A DNA stretch of 64,000 nt from Persicitalea sp964500445. Its GTDB lineage: Bacteria > Bacteroidota > Bacteroidia > Cytophagales > Spirosomataceae. Shown here in pieces: positions 17,487 to 26,731 of this stretch. The number at the start of each line of letters is the position of its first letter. Position 1 is the first letter of the stretch. Where the stretch lies: positions 1-64,000 of the forward strand of contig CAZCOG010000005.1 of the NCBI GenBank assembly GCA_964500445.1, in the 5' to 3' direction. The notes below the pieces were generated by a model, which was not told where the DNA came from, made no database searches, and saw only the letters and a list, made by a program, of their open reading frames with translations. A program made the position numbers and the translations under genes.

Positions 17487-17610
17487 GTTGAAAATTGCCG
17501 GTTGTCAAAATATGTGGCACAATTATTTCAGAAAAAAGTCGCGACGTTTACGTATGCCCGTTCATTAAACCTGCTCCGCTGTTTTTGACTCAAACCCCGA
17601 AAAAATTATT

Positions 17611-19083
17611 ATGATGAAAATGCGCAAAATAGTTTCCTACCTGTTTTTCATTGTAGGAATTTCCTCGTTTTATGGTTGCTCCCGCAATCCGGTGACGGGC
17701 AAACGAGAACTAATCCTGATGTCCAAAGAGCAGGAAATTGCCCTGGGTAAAGAATCGCACCCGTCAGTGGTAGCCTCGATGGGCCTTTATGAAGATCAGG
17801 GTCTACAAGCCTTCATCAACCAAAAAGGCAAGGCAATGGCCGCCATTTCGCACCGCCCCGACCTTCCCTATCAGTTCTTTGTCGTGGATTCGCCCGTAGT
17901 AAACGCTTTTGCGGTACCGGGCGGCTACGTTTATTTCACGCGCGGTATTATGGCTCACTTCAATAATGAGGCCGAATTTGCCGGAGTACTAGGCCACGAA
18001 ATCGGCCATATTACCGCCCGTCACTCGGCTCGCCAGCAGACAAGCCAGCTGCTTGGTCAACTGGGGGCGATTGCGGGTACTATCGCTCTGCCCGAAATGG
18101 GCGAAGTGATTCAGGCGGGTGTGGGCTCTCTTATGCTAAGTTACAGCCGTGCCCACGAAACCGAATCGGATGAAATCGGCGTAGGATACTCTAGCAAAAT
18201 TGGCTACGATGCCCACGAAATGGCCGATTTTTTTGGTACTTTGAAAAAAATCAGCGAAGCCAGCGGCCAGATTATCCCCACGTTCCAGTCTACTCACCCC
18301 GATCCGGGCAATCGCCAGAAAAAGGTGGATGCCCTCGCCACCAAGTACCAGCAGGAGAATCCCGGCAACTATGAGGTAGATCGTAACGAGTATCTTAAGC
18401 GTATCGACGGCATTATTTATGGCGAAGACCCCAAGCAGGGATTTGTGGAAAACGATATGTTTTACCATCCTGTTCTGAAATTTCAGTTTCCGGTGCCGCG
18501 CAACTGGCAGCATCAGAACTCACCTACGCAGTTTCAGATGGCTCCAAAGAACGGCAAGGCGGTCATGATTTTTACCTTGGCGCAGGGAAATTCGCTGGAG
18601 GAAGCTGCGCAGGCCACTTTAAAGGGAATGGGCCTGGAAGCAAAAGAGAGTCAGAAGGCAACTATTAACGGCAATCCGGCCCTGGTGGTGGTATCGCGGC
18701 AGGCACCTCAGCAACAACAGCAAGGCCAGCCCCAGCAGCAACAGACCGCCCAGAATACAGTGCAGGTGGCGACCTGGTTTATCCAGTACAGCGGCAATAT
18801 CTACGCTATCCACGGTATGAGCTACCTCGCTGATTTCGATAAGTACGCATCTGATTTCAAACAGGTAGCTGAAGGATTCCGCACGTTGACGGACCGCGAC
18901 AAACTCAATCGTCAACCTGAACGCATCCAAATCAAAAGCGTACAGCGCGATGGTACTCTACAGAGTGCGCTGGAAGCCTACCAGATGCCCAGCGATAAAA
19001 TGAAAGAACTGGAAATATTGAACGGAATGGATTTGAAAGATCCTGTGACGCGGGGCATGCTGATCAAGACCCTAGGAAAATAA
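17611..19083 (+). CDS. M48-family metalloprotease lipoprotein (BepA/Oma1-like)
   Basis: A periplasmic zinc protease of family M48, probably involved in envelope quality control as BepA is in Enterobacteria. Signal peptide with lipobox FYGC (Cys23) and then the M48 lipoprotein motif RNPVTGKRELILMS. The active site is HEIGH (in GVLGHEIGHITARHSARQ), with the third zinc ligand Glu in ETESDEIGV. A Gln-rich low-complexity stretch occurs near residues 369-385. The C-terminal domain past about residue 280 is the extra region found in Bacteroidota versions. 490 aa. It is followed by a very strong terminator. Confidence 0.93.
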   Translation: MMKMRKIVSYLFFIVGISSFYGCSRNPVTGKRELILMSKEQEIALGKESHPSVVASMGLYEDQGLQAFINQKGKAMAAISHRPDLPYQFFVVDSPVVNAFAVPGGYVYFTRGIMAHFNNEAEFAGVLGHEIGHITARHSARQQTSQLLGQLGAIAGTIALPEMGEVIQAGVGSLMLSYSRAHETESDEIGVGYSSKIGYDAHEMADFFGTLKKISEASGQIIPTFQSTHPDPGNRQKKVDALATKYQQENPGNYEVDRNEYLKRIDGIIYGEDPKQGFVENDMFYHPVLKFQFPVPRNWQHQNSPTQFQMAPKNGKAVMIFTLAQGNSLEEAAQATLKGMGLEAKESQKATINGNPALVVVSRQAPQQQQQGQPQQQQTAQNTVQVATWFIQYSGNIYAIHGMSYLADFDKYASDFKQVAEGFRTLTDRDKLNRQPERIQIKSVQRDGTLQSALEAYQMPSDKMKELEILNGMDLKDPVTRGMLIKTLGK

Positions 19084-19090
19084 ATGGCAG

Positions 19091-19146
19091 AACAAACAAA
19101 AAAGGAACCCCGGCTAAGTATAGCCGGGGTTCCTTTTTTGTTTGTT
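19091..19146. terminator. Long bidirectional terminator
   Basis: A perfect 26-bp stem (arms 19091-19116 and 19121-19146) with loop AGTA. A GC core is flanked by A-rich and T-rich tracts, so each strand has a T-run. It separates the converging M48 protease gene and the gene ending at 19192. Confidence 0.93.
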
Positions 19147-19191
19147 CTATTATTAGCGAATAATCAATCCAAGTACTTACACCTCAGACTT

Positions 19192-19665
19192 TCACGCAAA
19201 AATTTCTTCCTTTACCGCTTCCATATCTGGTAGTTTGATTTTGTTCAGGAGTTGTTCTTCCAACAGATCGGCCCAGGTATTGATATAAAGTACCACATCG
19301 TCGCGGAAGTTATGGCGGAGGTACCGCTTTTCTTTAGGAAGCCGTTCCAGAATCCTGCGGTCAGTCAGCCTTTCCAGATGTTGCAAATCAGCTGAAGTAA
19401 GTCCGGCCTGAAGCATGTCGGCAATGAGCAAGTCCATCGGAAGTCCGCTGCTGGGACAATAGTCGTTCAACTGTTCCTGCCAGTCGCCACGACCAACAGC
19501 CAGGGCGTGTTCATGAATTTCGGCTTTGGTAAGTGTAGTGAGTTCCTGCGCCAGATTGCCGCAGTTGCAGCTTCCCATGTGGCCCCACTGGTAGGGGGCA
19601 CCTTTCTGAAGCTTTGCCGCGGTTCGGCGAAGTGCGTCGATCAGTATAAGATTAGGTTGTGCCAT
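19192..19665 (-). CDS. Conserved hypothetical protein with CNC motif
   Basis: A 157-aa soluble protein with no signal peptide or membrane segment. I recognise it only as an uncharacterised Bacteroidota type. Visible features are GHMGSCNCGNLAQEL (about residues 29-43), with two Cys near several His and Cys residues downstream (DYCPSSGLPMD), which might bind a metal, and a charged helical C-terminus. It has no close neighbours on its strand; leuA's end is about 100 nt upstream. No function is proposed. Confidence 0.75.
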   Translation of the reverse strand: MAQPNLILIDALRRTAAKLQKGAPYQWGHMGSCNCGNLAQELTTLTKAEIHEHALAVGRGDWQEQLNDYCPSSGLPMDLLIADMLQAGLTSADLQHLERLTDRRILERLPKEKRYLRHNFRDDVVLYINTWADLLEEQLLNKIKLPDMEAVKEEIFA

Positions 19666-19770
19666 TTTATTCTGTTGACAATAGATAGTGGTCAGTTATG
19701 CCTAATATTTATACCATTTTGCGCCCAAATTGTTTTTCACAAAAAGCCGATCACCTACTGCCAAAACGCT

Positions 19771-20925
19771 CTATACGGCGGCGTAAGCCTGAGCCAATTC
19801 TACCAGATCTTTATCATTCACTTCTTTTTTCACGTCGGCGACTTCCAGAAACCGATCGTAAACTTCGTTGAGGGCCTCCTGCTCGTACGTAAAACCCAGC
19901 AACTCCATGCGATGTTTCAAGGCATGACGACCCGAACGGGCAGTCAGCAAAATATCTGATTTATCCACGCCCACATCGTGTGGGTTCATAATCTCGTAGT
20001 TGAGCGAGTGCTTCAGAAACCCATCCTGATGAATACCCGACGAATGCGCGAAGGCATTGCGACCCACAATAGCCTTGTTGGCCTGAATGGGCATGCGCAT
20101 CATTTTGGAAACCAGCTGGCTGGTCGGATATATTTTCGTGGAGTCGATGCCGGTAGTCAGCCCCAATTCCTTATGTACCTGCAGCGCCATCACTACTTCT
20201 TCCAGGGAAGTATTGCCCGCACGCTCTCCGATACCATTCATGGTTACTTCCACCTGACGTGCTCCTTCACGAATGCCGGACAGTGAATTGGCGGTGGCCA
20301 GCCCAAGGTCGTTGTGGCAGTGAATAGAAATCGTGGCCTTGTGCACATTGGTCACATTTTCAAAGATATAGCGAATCTTCTCGCCGTACTCTTCTGGAAG
20401 GCAGTAGCCCGTCGTGTCCGGAATATTAACTACCGTGGCCCCTGCCTTAATTACGGCTTCCACGAGTTGGGCCAGAAAACCCAAATCGGCCCGACCCGCA
20501 TCTTCGCAGTAGAATTCCACGTCGTCCACCAGATTCCGGGCGTACTTGGTGGCGTCGATGGCTCGCTCAATAATCTTCTCCCGAGTGGTATTGAACTTAT
20601 GCTGTATGTGAATATCAGACGAGCCAATTCCGGTATGGATACGGCCCCGCTGGGCAAATTTCAAAGCATCGGCTGCTACGTCGATGTCGCCCCGCACGGC
20701 GCGGGACAGCGCACAGATCGTCGGTTCGCGCACGGCTTTGGAGATTTCGACGACCGACTGAAAATCGCCGGGGCTGGACAAAGGGAAGCCGGCTTCGATT
20801 ACGTCTACGCCCAAAAGTTCAAGCTGCTTTGCTACCACAACTTTCTCTTCCGTAGTCAATTGGCAGCCGGGTACTTGTTCGCCGTCGCGCAGGGTAGTAT
20901 CGAAGATATAAACTCGCTGACTCAT
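19771..20925 (-). CDS. leuA: 2-isopropylmalate synthase, short form without regulatory domain
   Basis: Condenses acetyl-CoA with 2-oxoisovalerate in the first committed step of leucine synthesis. Start placed at the ATG at 20925 (MSQRVYIFDTTLRDGEQ), which puts the TIM-barrel signature at the N-terminus; an upstream ATG at 20979 would lie between the attenuator and this motif. Metal ligands are in DTTLRDGEQ and HCHNDLGLATAN, and NGIGERAGN is the second family signature. At 384 aa it lacks the C-terminal leucine-binding LeuA dimer domain of about 120 residues found in feedback-inhibited enzymes. Upstream is a Leu-rich leader peptide and terminator, consistent with leucine control by attenuation. 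A related DRE-TIM enzyme (homocitrate or citramalate synthase) is less likely given that leader. Confidence 0.93.
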   Translation of the reverse strand: MSQRVYIFDTTLRDGEQVPGCQLTTEEKVVVAKQLELLGVDVIEAGFPLSSPGDFQSVVEISKAVREPTICALSRAVRGDIDVAADALKFAQRGRIHTGIGSSDIHIQHKFNTTREKIIERAIDATKYARNLVDDVEFYCEDAGRADLGFLAQLVEAVIKAGATVVNIPDTTGYCLPEEYGEKIRYIFENVTNVHKATISIHCHNDLGLATANSLSGIREGARQVEVTMNGIGERAGNTSLEEVVMALQVHKELGLTTGIDSTKIYPTSQLVSKMMRMPIQANKAIVGRNAFAHSSGIHQDGFLKHSLNYEIMNPHDVGVDKSDILLTARSGRHALKHRMELLGFTYEQEALNEVYDRFLEVADVKKEVNDKDLVELAQAYAAV

Positions 20926-20981
20926 TAGTAAGGGGTATTTTTTAGATAAAGAAGTACGAAAATAGTGTTTTCTAATCAATT

Positions 20982-21012
20982 AAAAACCCTTCCTCTGTTG
21001 GGAGAAAGGGTT
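20982..21012 (-). terminator. Attenuator-type terminator in the leuA leader
   Basis: On the minus strand an 11-bp stem (arms 21002-21012 and 20985-20995, one G-U pair) with loop CCAACA is followed by TTTTT. It lies between the leader peptide stop (21045) and the leuA ATG (20925). A competing element, GGGAAAGGTT at 21030-21039, can pair with the first arm using small bulges and could act as the antiterminator. Confidence 0.8.
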
Positions 21013-21044
21013 CTTGATATGCCAAACCAAACCTTTCCCGTTCG

Positions 21045-21098
21045 CTAGAAAGCGATCAGCAGCAGGTCATTGGATAGGTTGGCTCGTCTGTAATGCAT
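21045..21098 (-). CDS. Leucine-rich leader peptide of leuA
   Basis: A 17-codon frame encodes MHYRRANLSNDLLLIAF and ends in TAG. It holds three consecutive Leu codons (CTG CTG CTG), a fourth Leu and an Ile just before the stop. It lies between a good promoter and a terminator hairpin, the layout of ribosome-mediated attenuation: stalling at Leu codons when leucyl-tRNA is scarce should favour the antiterminator. The order of elements is seen directly; function is inferred. Confidence 0.8.
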   Translation of the reverse strand: MHYRRANLSNDLLLIAF

Positions 21099-21143
21099 GA
21101 ATCTGGATGCTGGCGAAATTTCGCTCCTCGCGATTTTCCTCCG

Positions 21144-21174
21144 CAAAGTAAGACGAAGAATTGAGATGTGCAAA
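21144..21174 (-). promoter_or_regulatory. Promoter of the leuA leader
   Basis: On the minus strand TTTG (21171-21174), 19 nt, then TTACTTTG (21144-21151), one mismatch from TAnnTTTG. The leader peptide begins about 40 nt further on. The stretch 21175-21251 upstream holds no other feature that I can see. Confidence 0.6.
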
Positions 21175-21251
21175 CCATTGTTATGAAAAGTACCGACAAC
21201 AGTTGCCCAAAAGTCATGACAAATACTCCCCATTGAACTTAATAACTACTT

Positions 21252-22328
21252 CTACACATATCTGGAATCGATCGTTTTCGCCTCAGCCACCAATTCTTTC
21301 ACTTTCTGCTCTTCATCTTTACGGCAGATCATCAGTACGCCATCGTACTCAGCTACGATAAAACCTTCCAGGCCATTGATGACGACCAGTTTTTCGCCCG
21401 GAGTTTTTATGATGCAGTCGCGGGTATCGTGTAGCAAAACGGTACCTTCGACCACATTTTCGTTCTGATCTTTCTCCGAAATCTCGTACAGAGATTTCCA
21501 GGTACCCAGGTCCGACCAGCCGAAACTTGACAATACTACGTGTACATTGTCAGCTTTTTCCATAATGCCGTTGTCAATAGAAATACTACCACAATGTGAA
21601 TATATCTGGTTGATGAAAGGTACCTCGTCAGGCGTATAATAGTGCTGTTCACCTTCCTCAAAAAGTTCGGCCAGGTCAGGTAGGTGTTTTTTAATGGCTT
21701 TTTTTAATGTCTGCACATTCCAGACAAATATTCCTGCATTCCACACAAATTCGCCGCTTTCCAGAAACTTCTCAGCCAGCTCGAGGTGAGGCTTTTCGGT
21801 AAAGGTTTTTACCTTTTTCACTGTCATCTTATCAGGAATGTACTGGATGTAACCATAGCCCGTATCGGGACGGGTAGGCTGAATACCCAGCGTTACCAGA
21901 ACGTCGTTCAGGTGGGTAGCCCCCAAAGCCACGCGGATGGTATCGCGAAAAGCTTCTTCTTTCAGAATGATGTGATCGGCGGGGGCCACAATGATATTGG
22001 CATCAGGATTGCGGGAGCCGATTTTATAGCTGGCGTAAGCAATACAGGGAGCGGTATTGCGCCGGTGCGGTTCGAGCAGAATCTGGTCGTCAGTTAGAAG
22101 CGGGAGTTGCTTTTTCACCAGATCCTTGTACTCGCTACTAGTGACTATGTAGATATTTTCCATGGGGCAAATCCCCTCGAACCTTTCGGCAGTCTGCTGC
22201 AGCAGAGATTTCCCGGTTCCCAGTACATCGTGAAACTGCTTGGGGAAATTTGTGCGGCTGAAAGGCCAGAAACGGGTTCCGACTCCGCCCGCCATAATAA
22301 TTACGTAAGTATTTTGAGTATTTTGCAT
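21252..22328 (-). CDS. Mannose-1-phosphate guanylyltransferase
   Basis: Makes GDP-mannose from mannose 1-phosphate and GTP for glycan assembly. The nucleotidyltransferase signature GGVGTRFWPFSRTNFPKQF is at residues 15-33, and the sugar-phosphate-binding FTEKP and WNAGIFVW motifs follow. It has 358 aa, so it lacks the C-terminal phosphomannose isomerase domain of bifunctional ManC-type enzymes. It follows the DUF3089 gene by 45 nt on the same strand; no functional connection is apparent. Confidence in the family is high. Confidence 0.94.
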   Translation of the reverse strand: MQNTQNTYVIIMAGGVGTRFWPFSRTNFPKQFHDVLGTGKSLLQQTAERFEGICPMENIYIVTSSEYKDLVKKQLPLLTDDQILLEPHRRNTAPCIAYASYKIGSRNPDANIIVAPADHIILKEEAFRDTIRVALGATHLNDVLVTLGIQPTRPDTGYGYIQYIPDKMTVKKVKTFTEKPHLELAEKFLESGEFVWNAGIFVWNVQTLKKAIKKHLPDLAELFEEGEQHYYTPDEVPFINQIYSHCGSISIDNGIMEKADNVHVVLSSFGWSDLGTWKSLYEISEKDQNENVVEGTVLLHDTRDCIIKTPGEKLVVINGLEGFIVAEYDGVLMICRKDEEQKVKELVAEAKTIDSRYV

Positions 22329-22373
22329 GAAGTTATATAGCTATGAAAATGACGCTTTAAGGTTAAAACAAAT

Positions 22374-23432
22374 CTACTGCTTTTCTTTACTGATAAAGGC
22401 TTCGACCCGGGCCTGCACGTTCTGCCGTACATTGGCCCAAAACAAGTTGATATCGGCGTTATGCCAATTTTTATTATTGATAAAAGCACGGCCTTTAATA
22501 TAAGGTTTGCTGATCCACAAGAGACCTTGATGGCATTGAGCATCGGCTAGCTGAGGGTAGTAGGTGTACTTCAATCCTACCCCACCCAGATTTTCTTTTT
22601 GCGAAACATAGGCATCATCTGTCTTCCAGGAAAGCGGATTGGTACAGACGGCAGTATTCTCTTCATTCTGGTACCAGTCAGGATAGTAGTTTTTGGCAAA
22701 AGTACGCCACGACACAAAACAGCGGGTTTGGTCGGGCGCGTCACCCGGCGGAATTGTTGCGAATTCGTCGGATTGAACCGCCATGCCGATCAGGTAGGCC
22801 ACCACGAGTTGGTCACCTAGCGGCTTATTATCGAAAAACTCCTTCAACAGCCGGACAGCGTGCAGCGTCCCCTGGCTATGGGCGGCAATAACAATGGGAC
22901 GGCCCTGATTATAATGTTGCAAATAGTACTCAAAAGCAGTTCTGACGTCGGCATAAGCAAAGTTCAAGGCCTGTACTTTATCATTTTTATTGGAGGTGAC
23001 AAAAGCGTAGTAATGTGCTTGCCGATAGCGGGGCGCATACACCCGGCATGAGCCATTGAATACAGAAGCCTGATTCAGAATTGTGCTCTCATCAGTAGCC
23101 AGGTTCAAGGCAGAGTCAGCCAGGCTGGCGTTCCAGGGGAATTTACTGTCGGGAGCCTGAACGTAGATGGTAGGGTGAATGAAAAATACATCAGCGCGGG
23201 CGCTGGCTTGCTGATCCTTATAATCGGAGCGCAGAGGTATATGATCAGCGGCATCTGCCTTCTCAGGTAGTGCCGCCCAGGCCGTTGACTGCGAATAATC
23301 GGGTAGTAAGTTGGGGACAGGTGCCGCGTAGGGAACACTGATTACGGACTGGCTGTAAGCGTTTTTATCCTGCCAGAAATTCAAGCACATCAACGATATG
23401 ATTACGACTGCCAGACGTAGAGCGCAGGTCAT
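22374..23432 (-). CDS. DUF3089 alpha/beta-hydrolase, exported
   Basis: A probable exported hydrolase of the DUF3089 group. An N-terminal hydrophobic signal (about residues 5-27) precedes the domain; ADVFFIHPTIY marks its start and the nucleophile elbow is IAAHSQGT (Ser near residue 192). A likely catalytic His lies in the C-terminal part around residue 300 (DAQCHQG) but this is not certain. 352 aa. The substrate is unknown; an ester or lipid hydrolase is plausible. Confidence 0.8.
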   Translation of the reverse strand: MTCALRLAVVIISLMCLNFWQDKNAYSQSVISVPYAAPVPNLLPDYSQSTAWAALPEKADAADHIPLRSDYKDQQASARADVFFIHPTIYVQAPDSKFPWNASLADSALNLATDESTILNQASVFNGSCRVYAPRYRQAHYYAFVTSNKNDKVQALNFAYADVRTAFEYYLQHYNQGRPIVIAAHSQGTLHAVRLLKEFFDNKPLGDQLVVAYLIGMAVQSDEFATIPPGDAPDQTRCFVSWRTFAKNYYPDWYQNEENTAVCTNPLSWKTDDAYVSQKENLGGVGLKYTYYPQLADAQCHQGLLWISKPYIKGRAFINNKNWHNADINLFWANVRQNVQARVEAFISKEKQ

Positions 23433-23584
23433 AGTAGATTCATTGGATAAAAAACAGCTATAAATTGGAATTTTTTAACAAAAAAAAGAAAAAATTGCAC
23501 CGAGGCGATATTATTCGATAATATTACGTTCAAATTAAAACAAAATCATCCGCTCATTTAAAAACGTTAGCCCATTAAAAAAAC

Positions 23585-26500
23585 ATGAACAATCCATTTA
23601 CAAAAAAGGCACGGCTGGCTACTGCACTACTGCTTGTGCTCACATTTGGTTCGCTGGCTTTTGGCCAGGATTTAACTACAAAGGTAACAGGAAAAGTAAC
23701 CGATTCCGCCACGAAAGATGGATTGGTCGGCGTCAGTATTCAGGTAAAAGGAAAGGTAATCGGGACCATTACTGATAGCAAAGGAGAATTTGAATTCAAT
23801 ACCACTACTCCGCCTCCCTTCACATTGGTAATAACCTCGGTAGGGTACGAAACGCAGGAGGTACCCGTAAGCGGTAATCAAACGAACATCGCCGTTAGTC
23901 TCGCTGAGCAGCCCATTATGGGCCAGGAAGTAATCGTATCGGCTTCAAGGGTGGAGGAAAGCGTATTACAGTCGCCCGTGGCGGTAGAGCGCATGGACAT
24001 CCGGGCGATCCAGAATACACCCGCCGCCAGCTTCTACGATGGCCTGGCCAACCTCAAAGGCATTGACCTCACTACGCAGGGACTGCTGTTCAAATCCATA
24101 AATATGCGCGGCTTCGGTGCTACGGGCAATCCCCGAACAGTACAGATGATCGACGGCATGGACAACTCTGCTCCTGGTCTCAATTTCCCCATCGACAACA
24201 TCGTCGGCATTCCCGAACTGGACCTGGAAAGTGTAGATGTACTGCCGGGCGCGGCCTCGGCCCTTTATGGACCCAATGCTATCAACGGCTTAGTGCTGAT
24301 GAACAGCAAAAGCCCGTTTCTATATCAGGGACTGAGCGCGGCGGTGGAAACGGGCGTCATGAGCGCCAGCAATCGCGATGTAGTCACGACGCCCTTTTAT
24401 GACGGCAGCATCCGTTACGCCAGGGCTTTCAACAACAAATTTGCCTTCAAAGTAAACCTCTCCTACATCCAGGCTCAGGATTGGCAAGCAACCAATTATA
24501 CCAACCTCAATGTGGGTGGAGTGCAGGACGGCACACGGGGCGCGGGTGTTGACACCGACTATGACGGCATGAATGTTTATGGCGACGAGGTACAGGCCAA
24601 TCTTCGTACTGTGGGTCAGGGGCTCGTAGCGGCCAATCTGATTCCTGCGGCAGCATTGGGCTTACTTCCAGATGTGAACGTGAGCCGGACGGGCTATCTG
24701 GAAAGGGATCTGGTGGACTATAACACCAAATCTTTCAAATCGAATCTGGCCCTGCATTACCGAATCAACGATAAAATCGAGGCCGTAGCGCAGGTCAACT
24801 ACGGCGCTGGCACTACGGTCTATACAGGAACGGGGCGCTACTCTCTACGCAACTTCAATATTACTCAAGCTAAGCTCGAGCTGCGCGGCGACAACTTCAC
24901 CCTCCGCGGCTACACCACGCAGGAGCGCTCCGGCGACTCTTACCTGGCGGGTCTGGCGGCCATTTCCATGCTCAATGAAGCTACGGACCACGTAACGTGG
25001 TTCGGAACGTACGCAGCCGCATTTCTGCAAGCCCGGCAAGCCGGGGTAGCTCAGGATCAGGCGCTTGTTGCGGCCCGTACCTTTGCCGATCAAAATATGC
25101 TGACGCCCGGTTCCGAAGGTTTCGATGCTTCTTTGGACAGATGGCGCGGTACTCCGATTTCACAGGGTGGCAGCAATTTTACCGACAAGACCAACCTGTA
25201 CCACGCCGAAGGGCTGTATAATTTCAAAAACCAAATCAAAGTAGTCGATTTGTTGGTGGGTGCCAATGTACGGCAATATCAACTACGCTCAAACGGGACG
25301 CTTTTTGCCGATAATAAAGATGGCCGCAACGGCACTATCGGTATTACAGAGTACGGGGCATTCGCGCAGGCCAGCAAGTCTATATTAGGAGATCATCTGA
25401 AACTCACAGGCTCGCTGCGCTATGACAAAAACCAGAACTTCGACGGCCAGTTTACGCCGCGTCTATCGGCAGTGACGACTTTTGGCAATAGTAATATCCG
25501 GCTCTCCTACCAATCGGGCTTTCGCATTCCCACCACCCAAAACCAGTACATCGACCTGAAAACGCCCAATGCCATCCTGATCGGCGGGCTACCTGAGTTC
25601 AACCAGCGCTATAATTTGGGAAGTGGCATTTTGCGTCAATACCTCGACCCCAAGTTTATTCAGAACTTGATTGCCAGCGACCCCAGCATTATTCAGGCTG
25701 CCACGCAATACGCCACCGCGGCAATAACGCAACAGGTAACAGCGGGGGTGACGGCGCAGGTCAATGCGGCAGTTGCCGCCGGACAAATCCCCAACAATCC
25801 ACAAGCAATCGCAGCGGCCATCCAGCAGGGTGTGGCTGGTGCCCTGCCGGGAGCCTTGCAGCAAAACCTGCAAAGTACCGTAACGCAGGTAGCACCGGCT
25901 TTTGCTCTTGCCAAAGCTCCCAAGTACCAGGCTCCCGCGCTTAAGCCCGAGCGTATTGCTTCCTATGAAATTGGTTATAAGGGTATTATTGCTAAAAAGC
26001 TGTTTGTAGATGCCTACTATTATTTCAGCCAGTACACCAATTTTATCGGCGGGACGGTCATCGTGGTACCTACTGCGCCCGCCGCGCCGGGCCTGCCCAT
26101 CGAGTCGGGCGTGAGCAGCGCCAGTACCCGGATGGCCTACTCGCGCCCAGCCAATACCAATGAGAAAATCAACGTGCAGGGCTTTGCTATCAGCGCCGAT
26201 TACTCGCTGGCGAAGGGGTACTTCGTGGGGGCCAATATGGCTAACAATGAGCTGCAAAACTTCGTGGTAACGCCTGAGCAACAGTATGCCGGATTTAACA
26301 CCCCCAAGTACCGCTACAACCTGAAAGTTGGTCGTCGCATTAGTAGTTCTAACCGCATCGGATTCAATGCCTCGTTCCGCCATCAGGATGCTTTTGTGTG
26401 GGAATCAGGCTTTGTGCAACCGACCAGCGCCGACGTAGTTGATCTCTTTACAAACACAACGGTAAAAGCCATTAACAATCTTGACGCGCAGGTAAGTCTC

Positions 26501-26638
26501 AAAATACCTGGCATCAAATCGATTGTAAAAGTGGGGGGTACCAATCTCTTCGGCAAGCCCTACGTTCAAGCCTACGGCAGCGCGTCGGTAGGCTCGATGT
26601 ACTACGTCTCGCTGACGTTCGACGAACTATTGAACTAG
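23585..26638 (+). CDS. TonB-dependent receptor with carboxypeptidase-like plug and Ala/Gln-rich insert
   Basis: An outer-membrane active transporter, 1017 aa. A clean signal peptide (MNNPFTKKARLATALLLVLTFGSLAFGQ) is followed by a carboxypeptidase-D-like domain (about 34-115), the plug (about 120-250, with VLPGAASALYGPNAINGLVLMNSK) and the barrel, ending in a strand close to the C-terminus. It does not carry the SusC GYG signature and has no SusD neighbour, so it is a classical receptor for a siderophore, vitamin or peptide; the ligand is not readable. About residues 690-775 form an unusual Ala/Gln-rich helix-like insert, described under findings. It stands alone and ends at a hairpin. Confidence 0.92.
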   Translation: MNNPFTKKARLATALLLVLTFGSLAFGQDLTTKVTGKVTDSATKDGLVGVSIQVKGKVIGTITDSKGEFEFNTTTPPPFTLVITSVGYETQEVPVSGNQTNIAVSLAEQPIMGQEVIVSASRVEESVLQSPVAVERMDIRAIQNTPAASFYDGLANLKGIDLTTQGLLFKSINMRGFGATGNPRTVQMIDGMDNSAPGLNFPIDNIVGIPELDLESVDVLPGAASALYGPNAINGLVLMNSKSPFLYQGLSAAVETGVMSASNRDVVTTPFYDGSIRYARAFNNKFAFKVNLSYIQAQDWQATNYTNLNVGGVQDGTRGAGVDTDYDGMNVYGDEVQANLRTVGQGLVAANLIPAAALGLLPDVNVSRTGYLERDLVDYNTKSFKSNLALHYRINDKIEAVAQVNYGAGTTVYTGTGRYSLRNFNITQAKLELRGDNFTLRGYTTQERSGDSYLAGLAAISMLNEATDHVTWFGTYAAAFLQARQAGVAQDQALVAARTFADQNMLTPGSEGFDASLDRWRGTPISQGGSNFTDKTNLYHAEGLYNFKNQIKVVDLLVGANVRQYQLRSNGTLFADNKDGRNGTIGITEYGAFAQASKSILGDHLKLTGSLRYDKNQNFDGQFTPRLSAVTTFGNSNIRLSYQSGFRIPTTQNQYIDLKTPNAILIGGLPEFNQRYNLGSGILRQYLDPKFIQNLIASDPSIIQAATQYATAAITQQVTAGVTAQVNAAVAAGQIPNNPQAIAAAIQQGVAGALPGALQQNLQSTVTQVAPAFALAKAPKYQAPALKPERIASYEIGYKGIIAKKLFVDAYYYFSQYTNFIGGTVIVVPTAPAAPGLPIESGVSSASTRMAYSRPANTNEKINVQGFAISADYSLAKGYFVGANMANNELQNFVVTPEQQYAGFNTPKYRYNLKVGRRISSSNRIGFNASFRHQDAFVWESGFVQPTSADVVDLFTNTTVKAINNLDAQVSLKIPGIKSIVKVGGTNLFGKPYVQAYGSASVGSMYYVSLTFDELLN

Positions 26639-26690
26639 CGGCCGACTTCCTACAGTCGAAAATTTTTCGCTTTCAGAAATACATTTCACA

Positions 26691-26731
26691 AAAAAGCGTG
26701 AGCCGCCTGCATTGGGAAGCTTGCGCTTTTT
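26691..26731 (+). terminator. Probable terminator after the TonB receptor
   Basis: AAAAAGCG (26691-26698) pairs with CGCTTTTT (26724-26731), with partial pairing further inside and a T-run on the plus strand. The long, imperfect loop makes it weaker than others in the window. Confidence 0.6.

Noticed and set aside
23506..23528. Short inverted repeat ATATTAT-TCG-ATAATAT before the TonB receptor
   Set aside because: Only 7 A/T base pairs in an A/T-rich region; no evidence that it is an operator.
25589..26383. 264-codon minus-strand frame in the TonB receptor
   Set aside because: Opposite the Ala/Gln-rich insert, whose composition keeps the reverse frame open; no motif.
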